13,392 bases of DNA from a bacterium (lineage in GTDB: Bacteria > Chloroflexota > Dormibacteria > UBA8260 > Bog-877). Under the pieces are notes generated by a model that had not been told where the DNA came from, did not search any database, and was given only the letters and a program-made list of their open reading frames with translations. Position 1 is the first letter of the stretch. Each line of letters starts with the position of its first letter. The stretch is from assembly GCA_021791455.1 (NCBI GenBank), contig JAJYWM010000030.1, forward strand, positions 1-13,392. The letters are read 5' to 3'. The position numbers and the translations under genes were made by a program. Positions 6,870-13,314 of the stretch are shown here, piece by piece.

Positions 6870-7313
6870 GTGCCCAACTTTCCGCGCACGCTAACTGACG
6901 CAGGAGTCCTATTCGACACAGGGGCCTTCGTTGGGCTCTACGTAGCCGATGACCCAGATCACGCAAATGCAGTCGCATGCAGTGACCTACTATTCGGGGA
7001 GCGACGGCCTCTTTTCGTGAGCATGCCGGTCATCTGCGAGACACACAAGAGGCTGATGTTCGATGTCGGCTATCGGGTAGCCCACACGTTTCTGAGCGCG
7101 ATCTTCGACGGTTCCTGGACCGTACTGCACACCATTTCTGCCGATGAACCCGCCGCGGCGGATCTCGTTAGGCTGTACAACTATCTGGGGCTCGGGTTGG
7201 TCGACGCTCTTAATGTCGTGGTGATGCGTCGGGTCGGGCTGACCAGAATTTTCGCGTTCGATGACGACTACTTGTGGATTCCCGAGCTAGAGAGAATCCC
7301 TCCAATCACCTAA
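6870..7313 (+). CDS. PIN-domain ribonuclease (VapC-like)
   Basis: From GTG 6870 the protein has 147 residues, the usual VapC size. Acidic residues of a PIN active site are in order: D16 in VLFDTGAF, E57 in VICETHK, D112 in LGLVDALNVVVM, and a D131-D133 cluster in FAFDDDYLWI. The domain should be a metal-dependent RNase. The start is uncertain: the frame is also open from an ATG at 6744, but that would overlap the 69-aa gene and add an N-terminus without PIN features, whereas GTG 6870 has only a distant GGAGG (6842-6846). It is the last gene of the protease unit and converges with the MmeI-like gene. Confidence 0.8.
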   Translation: MPNFPRTLTDAGVLFDTGAFVGLYVADDPDHANAVACSDLLFGERRPLFVSMPVICETHKRLMFDVGYRVAHTFLSAIFDGSWTVLHTISADEPAAADLVRLYNYLGLGLVDALNVVVMRRVGLTRIFAFDDDYLWIPELERIPPIT

Positions 7314-7358
7314 GCTCCGGGTCTCACAGCTGGTCGGCCCCAACACCCCACCCGCCGT

Positions 7359-7393
7359 GCCGAGGGCAGCCGTTGCCAAGCGACTACCTCGGC
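7359..7393. terminator. possible bidirectional hairpin between convergent genes
   Basis: GCCGAGG (7359-7365) can pair with CCTCGGC (7387-7393), and an inner GGCA/TGCC stem (7365-7368, 7374-7377) lies within. It sits in the 122-bp gap between the PIN gene and the end of the MmeI-like gene, where a shared terminator would be expected. No T-run is present on either side, so support is weak. Confidence 0.3.
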
Positions 7394-7435
7394 CTCCTGG
7401 TGACGGCGCGCCCGGCCCCCCGACGGTAGTTCCGG

Positions 7436-10186
7436 TCACGCCGGCGGACGTTCTAGATTGAGCTTGAGAAGTTGCCGGAGGATTGAGTCATCGTCGAGGT
7501 CCCTTGGCCACCCGTACGCTTTGAGGACTGCCTCATCGAGACGGGCGTGGACGTTCGCGAGCCAAGTCGGGCGCTCGTTGTATAGGTTCGTCAGGGTCCG
7601 GGCGGCGAGCTCCTCAGCCGAGAGACCCGAAGGATTCAGCCATCCGTTGCGGAGGCGATCGAGATCACGGGCAACTTTGCAGATCTCCTCGCGCTGCTCA
7701 CCAGTCGGAGTTGGGAAGGGGAAAGTCTCAAAGCAAGTCGTTGACGTGTATCGAGGACGTGACTCCAACTGAGTCCCCACTCTGAGCGCCCAGCGCTCAT
7801 GGATACGAGAGTTGAGCACCCCGAACTCGTAATCGTCATCGCGCGCTATCGCCACGCAGGCGCTGTCGAGAAGGACCCGCGGCTCGAGCCACACGAAGAG
7901 GCGGTGCTTCGAGACCCTCGGTGTGGCGATGTAACGTCGAACTCGCGCGAGGGCCGCAGCCATCTCAGGGCGCCGATTGTGGTGTATCCACCATCGCTCC
8001 CGACAGCAGGCGGCGGTGACTCCCTGCCTGAACGGCCACACGTGTTGGCGCGCATACTCGTATGGAGCTTCGTAAAGCGCCGCCTCGGACTCCGGCATGT
8101 CGAGTCCGAAGTCGATGATCCACATGTCGCGCCAGCGGCGGGTCAGATCAAGCCCATTTGCCCACGGGGTGACGACATCACTGTTAGAGCGGCCGTCTGG
8201 GTTCGGGGATGCTATCAGGGACCGTGCGAGATCCCCCGGGACTTCGAACGGACCGACCTTTATGTCACCCATGAACGCCGCCCCAGCGTTCTCTTCCAGG
8301 CGCCTCGCTAGGGTCAAGTCTACTCCTGCAGTCAAGTCCGGATTGATCTTGTTGACGGCTTTGCCGTCAAGAGTCCGGTCCGACTCTGAACCGTCGTCTT
8401 GACCAAGGAAACTGATGCGCACTGTGGCCCCCGAAAGAACCCAGGGCTCGTCTGATAAGGCGAAGAACACCGCGCCGGACCCGCTGATGCGTTCGATTAC
8501 GCGGCGATTTGCCTGGCCGCGAATGCCTTGGGTCGCGAGTAGTCCAGCGCGACGCGCTTGGCGGCTCGCAACTTGGGCCCTCGCCTTCTCGTGCCAGTAA
8601 CAGCAGAGATCCGATGAGTGCGGGAGGCGATCGTCGAAGACGTTCCAAAGAGTTTCGGTGTACTCGTCTCCGAGTTCCCGGCGCAGGAGGCGGTTCCCCA
8701 AAAAGGGCGGGTTTCCGACTATGAATTCCGCTGGGGGCCAGTTGGCCTCGCACGGGTGGGCGGGGTCGGAGAGGTCGAGTAGTGCGTCCATACATCGGAT
8801 ACTCTCAAGCGGCCGCAGGACCGGATCGCGCAGGTAGGCAAAGCCATGGTTGAGCATCCACTGGATCTCCCCGATCCAGATAGTCAGCCTGGCCAGTTCG
8901 GCGGCGTACGGGTTGACTTCAAGGCCCAGGACCGCCTCTGGCCCAAGGGCTGGGAACTCCTGGGCCATCCTCAGGACGAACGAACCCCACTGGATGACCT
9001 CAAGCTCCAGATCCTTGAGTGCTTGGAGGGCGATGTACAGGAAGTTGCCCGAGCCACAAGCGGGATCGAGGATACGGACGGCACGGAGGCGCTCCAGAAA
9101 CTCCTGGAAGAGCCGGAGAGCCTGGCGATCAGGTCCCTTTTTCGAGCTTTCGCCCCGGCGCCGGATGAGCTCAGTCACACGGGCCTGCATCGCGCCGTAT
9201 TCGCGGCGAAGGGGCCTAATGACGACGGGCTCCACGAGTTTCCAGATGTCGTCGCGGCCAGTGTAGTGAGCGCCGAGCTCGGTCCGCTGCTCAGGGTCGA
9301 GACCGCGCTCGAAGAGAGTCCCGAAGATCGCTGGCTCGATCCGACTCCAATCGAGGCGGCCTATTTCGACAAGGAGGCCGATCTCAGGCGCTGTAAGCGC
9401 GAGGACCACGGCAGAGTCGAAGAGGCCACCGTCGAACCAGTCGACCTTCTCAGCCCCAAACATCCCTCCGCCTGAGGCCATCCGCCCGAACAGCTCACCA
9501 AGCGCGGCGCTGAAGTCGTCTGGCTTCGCGCGAGTCGCATCGGCGAGGCGCGAGAGGAGGCCCTTGGGCAAGAGCCCGGCATCTTCGGCGAACAGGCAGA
9601 AGAGGAGCTTATTGAGGAAGTGGGCAACTGCCTGCGGCTCGTGGCCTCGCGACTGGAGGGCGCCGGCAAGCTCGGCGAACCGGCTGGCGGCCGCTTCGGT
9701 CAGTTCGGCACGATCGACGGTCGGCCGAAGGGCCTCTGGATCGGCGAAGACCGCTCGCAGAATCCGTAGGGGCTCGGATGGGTCTGGCGCGGCCAGGTCA
9801 TCGAGGGTGATTACGTAGGTTCGCGCCGATAAGCCCGTGAAATTCGTATGAACCTCGATCCGATCGAGGTCTGACACGACCAGAAGTGGTGGGTTGTCGA
9901 GAGCCTCTCGATAGTCATTGAGCTGGACGTACGCCGCACGCAGGTTCTTGCGCTTGCCCTTGTACTCCCACGCGAAGAATCCCTTTTTCCAGACATCCGC
10001 GAAACCGTCACTGCCGTCGAGCTTCTCGGCATCCTTCTCGAACGTGTACCACGAGCCCGTCGGGTCAGCATCGGTCGGTGTGGGCTCGCCGAGCATGCGG
10101 CACAGGTCGCCGAAGTGGGATTGAGCAGACGCGCGCTCGCCGGTCGTAACCCCGCGCCATTTCGAAGAGAACTCGGCTGGGTTCAC
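7436..10186 (-). CDS. MmeI-like Type IIL restriction-methylation enzyme
   Basis: This 916-aa protein combines nuclease and adenine methyltransferase, close to the 919 aa of MmeI. The N-terminal nuclease has D64 in GFADVW, then E74 and K76 in WEYKGK, a D-X9-EXK motif with the same spacing as MmeI. A helical linker follows, then a motif X-like HYTGRDD (308-313), SAM-binding DPACGSG (374-380), VLGLEVNPYA (419-428) and catalytic NPPF (492-495). Target recognition lies in about the last 350 residues, including FETFPFPTP, with an MmeI-type C-terminal helical region. Such enzymes methylate one strand and cut about 20 bp away. All key residues are intact. The start is GTG 10186 without a clear ribosome binding site. 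It follows the HNH gene on the same strand after a 258-bp gap. Confidence 0.93.
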   Translation of the reverse strand: MNPAEFSSKWRGVTTGERASAQSHFGDLCRMLGEPTPTDADPTGSWYTFEKDAEKLDGSDGFADVWKKGFFAWEYKGKRKNLRAAYVQLNDYREALDNPPLLVVSDLDRIEVHTNFTGLSARTYVITLDDLAAPDPSEPLRILRAVFADPEALRPTVDRAELTEAAASRFAELAGALQSRGHEPQAVAHFLNKLLFCLFAEDAGLLPKGLLSRLADATRAKPDDFSAALGELFGRMASGGGMFGAEKVDWFDGGLFDSAVVLALTAPEIGLLVEIGRLDWSRIEPAIFGTLFERGLDPEQRTELGAHYTGRDDIWKLVEPVVIRPLRREYGAMQARVTELIRRRGESSKKGPDRQALRLFQEFLERLRAVRILDPACGSGNFLYIALQALKDLELEVIQWGSFVLRMAQEFPALGPEAVLGLEVNPYAAELARLTIWIGEIQWMLNHGFAYLRDPVLRPLESIRCMDALLDLSDPAHPCEANWPPAEFIVGNPPFLGNRLLRRELGDEYTETLWNVFDDRLPHSSDLCCYWHEKARAQVASRQARRAGLLATQGIRGQANRRVIERISGSGAVFFALSDEPWVLSGATVRISFLGQDDGSESDRTLDGKAVNKINPDLTAGVDLTLARRLEENAGAAFMGDIKVGPFEVPGDLARSLIASPNPDGRSNSDVVTPWANGLDLTRRWRDMWIIDFGLDMPESEAALYEAPYEYARQHVWPFRQGVTAACCRERWWIHHNRRPEMAAALARVRRYIATPRVSKHRLFVWLEPRVLLDSACVAIARDDDYEFGVLNSRIHERWALRVGTQLESRPRYTSTTCFETFPFPTPTGEQREEICKVARDLDRLRNGWLNPSGLSAEELAARTLTNLYNERPTWLANVHARLDEAVLKAYGWPRDLDDDSILRQLLKLNLERPPA

Positions 10187-10444
10187 TGCTGCTGCAGACC
10201 GGTCACGTCTATGGAGGCGAGGATACCCGCAGAGACGGGGGAGGTGTCAACTCCTGCCTCAGATAGTGGGGCTTCGCCGTGAACTTGGAGACCAACGTGC
10301 GCTCCACCGAGCCCAAGCCTCGTTTCGGAGGGTCCGAGGCCGTTCTTCGGCACTGAGGTTTCCAGGCTCCGATCGCGCCCCAAAGCGTTTCCATGTGGCC
10401 CCATCACGCTAGGCCACGCAGCCCGCTCACCCGGCCCACAAGCC

Positions 10445-11263
10445 TCAGATCCCGAATAGCTTCGTGCCGACGGGCCCCACGAACGTGAGGACAGTTGCCG
10501 TGCCGGCGCCCGCCACGGCAACTGGCCGCGGCCGCTGGCGGTCGAGGAAGCACATTCGGTCACGGGTGACAACGACGCCCTTGTCTCCGTCCATCCAGAT
10601 CCCCTGCACCCGGACGAGTCCCGGCTCGAGCACCTCGAGATCGAGCAGTGGTGAATCGACAGCAGCCCACGCTGGGTCGCCGAGTGTGAGGCTCGCCTGA
10701 GCCCACGGTGGAAGCACTCCAAGCGGGATCTCGGGGATCTGAATCCGGCCGGGCCGGGTTTGCATCCGAAGCTCCGGAGCACGCTGGCGCACGTAACCAT
10801 CAACCACATCGAGCAGCACCTTGCCTTGCAGATCCGAGAGCTTCGAATTAAGCAGCAGAATCTCCCCGTCTCTGGCCGTAAAGCTGAGCCGGTGGTGATT
10901 CGCGAAGTCGAACACCACTAGCCCAGAGTCGCCTCGGACCGTGATGGAGCCAAGCAAGAGTCGCGGTGACGGCCCGGGGTCCACATACAGGTGAGCCGTA
11001 GGTCCGACGTTGCTTTGGAGGCCCTTCCAGCGGTACAGGTCTCCATCAGAGATCCGAAGCGAGCCACGATGGACACTGTCGTGGCACGCCGCGCATATCG
11101 CGATCATGTGCCGCTCGTCATGGGTGTGGTAGACGTGCCACTCTTGGATGTGATGTACCTGGGTGAGACGATTCGCGCAGCCTGGATTGGCGCACTTTCC
11201 CCCACCCTCGTCGACAAGAGCTAGCGCTACTTGCCTGGGGACAGTTGGGCGATGAGTTGCCAT
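10445..11263 (-). CDS. HNH-nuclease protein with uncharacterised C-terminal domain
   Basis: From ATG 11263 the protein has 272 residues. Residues 24-65 are an HNH/zinc-finger nuclease core: C24 and C29 in CANPGC, H37-H38 in VHHIQEWH, and CAACHDSVH (57-65). The remaining 200 residues look beta-rich and match no family I can name (for example GLVVFDFANHHRLSF and LEPGLVRVQGIW); they may sense a ligand or nucleic acid. GAGG seven bases upstream supports 11263 rather than the in-frame ATG at 11278. The start lies 66 bp inside the right inverted repeat, pointing inward, upstream of the MmeI-like gene on the same strand. A restriction or nicking role in defence is likely but inferred. Confidence 0.85.
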   Translation of the reverse strand: MATHRPTVPRQVALALVDEGGGKCANPGCANRLTQVHHIQEWHVYHTHDERHMIAICAACHDSVHRGSLRISDGDLYRWKGLQSNVGPTAHLYVDPGPSPRLLLGSITVRGDSGLVVFDFANHHRLSFTARDGEILLLNSKLSDLQGKVLLDVVDGYVRQRAPELRMQTRPGRIQIPEIPLGVLPPWAQASLTLGDPAWAAVDSPLLDLEVLEPGLVRVQGIWMDGDKGVVVTRDRMCFLDRQRPRPVAVAGAGTATVLTFVGPVGTKLFGI

Positions 11264-11329
11264 TGATGATCCTCGCATTGGCCAGGCCGTCGAACTCGCA
11301 CCGCCTGAGTATGCCGTCCCGGGGTGCCG

Positions 11330-11351
11330 TCCCGAACGATTTCCTTCGGGA
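11330..11351 (-). promoter_or_regulatory. probable serine-recombinase crossover site, right
   Basis: This is the same 22-bp dyad as at 5403-5424 in opposite orientation, with half-sites beginning TCCCGAA and a central AA on the minus strand (TT on the plus strand at 11340-11341). Opposed orientation of two directional sites gives inversion of the DNA between them rather than deletion. Confidence 0.65.
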
Positions 11352-11380
11352 CCGCCGGCTCAGCTCGGCTGATCGATCTC
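11330..11380 (-). repeat. 51-bp inverted repeat, right copy (IR-R)
   Basis: This is a perfect reverse complement of 5374-5424. The match breaks at 11329 on the inner side and 11381 on the outer side. There is no recombinase gene on this side. The inner end faces the HNH gene. Identity over the full length implies that the two copies are kept identical by recombination or are recent. Confidence 0.97.
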
Positions 11381-11589
11381 GGGCGCAAGCAGCTGAGGGG
11401 CACCCCGATTTTGGACGCAGCCCGGTGCACCCTCTGGGAACAGCCGGGCCTCTCAGACGAGCCGCATGTCCCGCCTCGCGACCCGCCCTGACCCTCGCGT
11501 TGGGGTCCAGCCACCGGCGCCGGGGGGAGGCCGCGCCCAAAGATGGGCCGGATTTACGGGTGGGCCGGGGTGCGTGGGGCGGCTTGAGC

Positions 11590-11601
11590 TAGGGTACGGT
11601 T
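11590..11601 (+). promoter_or_regulatory. leaderless-type promoter for the gene at 11602
   Basis: TAGGGT (11590-11595) fits TAnnnT and is followed by six bases and then the ATG, so transcription would begin at the start codon. No ribosome binding site and no clear -35 box are visible. The same geometry occurs at 2515-2528. Confidence 0.5.
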
Positions 11602-12450
11602 ATGTCCCTCGAGGCTGTCCTTGGCAGACTTAGGTGGGCTGAGGCTTATCAGGCGGCCCTGGACGGTGAGGTCCATAACCTCCGGCAGCTCTACTCGGAT
11701 CCGCCTCTGTCCATGGAGACGAAGAGTGGCGGTCGCGTCCGCGAATTCTCAGTTGGGGACGTCCCTGAGATCCCACCCGACCTTGGCCTTCTAGTCGGCG
11801 ACTGCGTCCACAACTTTCGGGCCACCCTCGACAACCTCGTCTACACGATCGCCGAGGAAAGCAATCAGGGCAGGTTCTCATCGGAGGAGCGCCGGGCTTC
11901 CTCCTTCCCGATCACTGAAGCGCGGGCAGCATTCCGGGGAGCCAGGCGCAAAGGGGCGCTCGCCAGGCTCCCGCCCCGGGCTCAGGCTCGCATCCAGCGA
12001 ATGCAGCCATTCAGGAGTCGAGGTCGACCCGAGTTCCACCCACTTTCCGTCCTTCGAAGGCTATCCGACATGGACAAGCATCGGACGGTCCCGGTGATAG
12101 CTTGGAGTGCACCACCGTTTTCTTTGAGTCCATTCGTTCCGGGGGCCAGGTGGCACCCACTCAGTGCAAGCCTCGAGCCGCACAAGCCATTCATCCGGCT
12201 CACCCTGCCTTCTGAGTTCGCGCGAACTGAGGTGAAGGTGGTCTGGTGGTTCTCCGTATTTGTCCAAGGCCCCGATTCGCTCCAGGAGCGGGCCGTGGAT
12301 CTCTGGCTCAACAATATCCAGCACTACCTCCGCGACCGGGTCGTCCCCGAACTCGCCCGGTACTGCGCGGCAGCCTCCGGTCAGGCTTTGGCGGAGGCGT
12401 ACGGAGTCACCGAGTGGCCCGCCAGTCTCCCCCGACAATTCTTCCGCTGA
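11602..12450 (+). CDS. conserved hypothetical protein with HNxRxxLDxL and DKHR motifs
   Basis: This 282-aa soluble protein belongs to a type common in actinobacteria without known function. Marks are GDCVHNFRATLDNLVYTIA (66-84), SFPIT (101-105), IQRMQPF (131-137), and LRRLSDMDKHRTVPV (151-165), a spaced His/Asp/Arg pattern that could form a polar pocket or active site. The C-terminal half contains beta-rich EVKVVWWFSVFVQG and a final helical stretch. It lies outside the invertible segment, has its own promoter and a terminator hairpin 90 bp after the stop, and is the only gene between the cassette and attR. Cargo position suggests a defence or stress role, but no function can be assigned. Confidence 0.85.
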   Translation: MSLEAVLGRLRWAEAYQAALDGEVHNLRQLYSDPPLSMETKSGGRVREFSVGDVPEIPPDLGLLVGDCVHNFRATLDNLVYTIAEESNQGRFSSEERRASSFPITEARAAFRGARRKGALARLPPRAQARIQRMQPFRSRGRPEFHPLSVLRRLSDMDKHRTVPVIAWSAPPFSLSPFVPGARWHPLSASLEPHKPFIRLTLPSEFARTEVKVVWWFSVFVQGPDSLQERAVDLWLNNIQHYLRDRVVPELARYCAAASGQALAEAYGVTEWPASLPRQFFR

Positions 12451-12541
12451 CCCTGCAAAGGCCGCTCTATCGGAGAATCTCCACTCGAGGTTGAGCCGGA
12501 CCTCCAAGGCTATTCCGGTTCGGCTGGGGCGATCGAGTGAA

Positions 12542-12572
12542 GGCGCCCCGCTGCCTGTCCGGGGCGCCCTTT
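12542..12572 (+). terminator. hairpin terminator after the gene at 11602
   Basis: GGCGCCCCG (12542-12550) and CGGGGCGCC (12560-12568) form a 9-bp GC-rich stem with a 9-nt loop, followed by CTTT. The short T-run is normal for high-GC actinobacteria. It is 91 bp downstream of the stop codon. Confidence 0.6.
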
Positions 12573-12803
12573 GGGTGGACGACCCACGAGATCACTACCA
12601 TATGCATCGGCCTCTGTCAGGGAGCCACTGACAAGGGCCTCTGCGCCCTCCGGGCCGCCGGGCGCACGGGGGACGACGGGGCTACCGGTGCGTGCTGGGG
12701 GTCCACGCGCAACGGTCAGAGCGTGTCGGCGGAGGTCGCCGCACTTCGCAGGGGTCTTATCCGTAGGTCAGCCCGCGTCGGCGCCCAGGGACTAAGTACG
12801 CCA

Positions 12804-12820
12804 CTCCGGCAACGCCGGAG
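12804..12820. other. small perfect hairpin
   Basis: CTCCGGC, loop AAC, GCCGGAG gives a 7-bp stem with a tight loop. No T-run follows and no gene adjoins it. Its role is unknown; it may be part of a structured RNA or terminate leftward transcription. Confidence 0.35.
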
Positions 12821-13040
12821 GGTATCGGTCACAAGTCCGCCCCCCAAGCCCGCCTAACCGCCCCCCGAACCCTGCCAGGACAAATCCTGCCGACGAAGGG
12901 GGCCGACGCGTAGGGAGGTCTTGCGTTGCTGTGACGCGAGTGGACCAAGTGGTCGACGGGTCCCACCAAGCTCGTCGAAACACCTGACAGCTCAGGCAGG
13001 GCCGGGGATGGAGCACCCCAAGGCGGCCCCCTCCCCGTAC

Positions 13041-13094
13041 AAGGGCATCCGCCCTTCGATCGCTCTACTGCTTTGAGCAGTAGCTCCGAAGGGC
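13041..13094 (+). other. two mutually exclusive hairpins near attR
   Basis: A two-part long hairpin pairs GCCCTTCG (13051-13058) with CGAAGGGC (13087-13094) and CTACTGCT (13065-13072) with AGCAGTAG (13076-13083), 16 base pairs in total with an asymmetric internal loop. A competing upstream hairpin pairs AAGGGC (13041-13046) with GCCCTT (13051-13056). The two cannot form together, an attenuator-like arrangement. No open frame directly downstream explains it, so an untranslated RNA, a replication signal or an integrase accessory site are possible. Confidence 0.45.
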
Positions 13095-13131
13095 TCGCTA
13101 GCGAAGTCAGCTCGGAAGAGGTCCCCTCGCT

Positions 13132-13149
13132 TGCTCACGAAATGCTCAC
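13132..13149. promoter_or_regulatory. right arm-type integrase binding sites (two TGCTCAC boxes)
   Basis: TGCTCAC at 13132-13138 and 13143-13149 repeats the spacing and orientation of the pair at 299-316; 14 of the 17 bases from GCTCAC to GCTCAC match between ends. The pair is 116 bp inside attR, against 47 bp for the left pair. Confidence 0.7.
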
Positions 13150-13265
13150 GGACTCCCGAGCACGATACGGGACTCCCGGGTAGCCGGAGGGACCTCGACA
13201 GCCGTGCAGTACTTCCCATCGGAACTCGCGGGCACCCACAGGGACGATAGGGTACGCTTCGAGCA

Positions 13266-13314
13266 CGGCTGTTAACCGCAAGGTTCACGGTTCGAATCCG
13301 TGCTCCGGAGCCAC
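13266..13314 (+). repeat. attR core: 49-bp direct repeat, right copy
   Basis: This is an identical copy of 203-251, the 3' half of tRNA-Asn without a 5' half, so it is not a functional tRNA gene. It marks the right end of the element. The remaining 78 bases to the window edge are chromosomal and show no gene. Confidence 0.95.

Larger units (their letters stand above)
5425..11329. mobile_element. candidate invertible defence cassette (5.9 kb)
   Basis: The segment is framed by perfect 51-bp inverted repeats with the serine recombinase gene just outside the left one, the Gin-like arrangement of an invertase beside its segment. Inside are two convergent gene sets, each starting close to one repeat: protease, 69-aa protein and PIN nuclease on the plus strand, and HNH protein and MmeI-like enzyme on the minus strand. 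In the orientation shown, read-through from the left operon would reach the protease unit; after inversion it would reach the HNH/MmeI-like unit. The layout is seen; inversion and its expression effect are inferred. Confidence 0.65.
11264..11601. other. gene-free stretch around the right inverted repeat
   Basis: About 340 bases lack a convincing gene. It holds the leader of the HNH gene (11264-11329, with CATACT on the minus strand at 11308-11313 as a weak -10 candidate), the inverted repeat (11330-11380), and the promoter of the gene at 11602. A 10-bp direct repeat TGCCGTCCCG (11312-11321 and 11325-11334) straddles the inner edge of the inverted repeat. In 11381-11589 I see nothing further. 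Confidence 0.6.
203..13265. mobile_element. tRNA-Asn integrative element carrying a defence-like cassette
   Basis: The bounds are set by the 49-bp direct repeat whose left copy is the 3' half of tRNA-Asn. An integrase gene sits next to the left repeat and paired arm-type boxes sit at both ends. The contents are a control and integration module, a RepA-like ATPase, a serine recombinase, an invertible cargo segment and one further gene. No relaxase, FtsK/TraB-type translocase, type IV secretion or phage structural gene is present, so self-transfer is unlikely. It could be a satellite or hitch-hiking island that uses a helper phage or conjugative element. The boundaries are seen in the sequence; mobility is inferred. 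Confidence 0.9.
12451..13265. other. gene-free right end of the element
   Basis: About 815 bases lack a convincing gene on either strand: open frames here are short, Arg/Pro/Ser-rich and without ribosome binding sites. The stretch holds a terminator hairpin (12542-12572), a small hairpin (12804-12820), alternative hairpins (13041-13094), a perfect 10-bp palindrome TCGCTAGCGA (13095-13104), the right arm-type boxes (13132-13149), and GACTCCCG repeated 20 bp apart (13151 and 13171), which might bind Xis. A structured RNA or a replication start of the excised form could lie here. Confidence 0.6.

Noticed and set aside
7695..7701. An extra TGCTCAC box
   Set aside because: It is a lone copy within the MmeI-like coding region without the 11-bp partner, so a chance match.
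8846..9475. Plus-strand 209-codon open frame
   Set aside because: It is the mirror of the MmeI-like methyltransferase core in the opposite strand; the acidic composition is that of a shadow frame.
10448..10454. A further TCCCGAA half-site inside the HNH gene
   Set aside because: It is a single 7-bp match without a partner half-site, expected by chance in GC-rich DNA, and it codes for the end of the HNH protein.
10183..10809. Minus-strand 208-codon open frame ending in a GTGA overlap with the MmeI-like gene start
   Set aside because: Most of it lies antiparallel-frame within the HNH gene and has the Ser/Arg/Gly-rich look of an out-of-frame translation. The last 73 codons (from an ATG at 10404) fill the gap before the MmeI-like gene and could be a small gene, but no ribosome binding site or motif supports it.
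5374..11380. The 51-bp inverted repeats as transposon ends
   Set aside because: No transposase lies inside, no target duplication is seen outside the repeats (AGGT on the left, GGGC on the right), and an internal dyad with a 2-bp centre beside a serine recombinase fits inversion better. It is not fully excluded.
11227..11514. Minus-strand frame through the right inverted repeat encoding the same peptide as the frame starting at 5372
   Set aside because: I considered whether inversion fuses coding frames. The repeat is open in matching frames, but this frame is not in phase with the HNH gene and lacks a ribosome binding site, so a gene-fusion switch is not supported.
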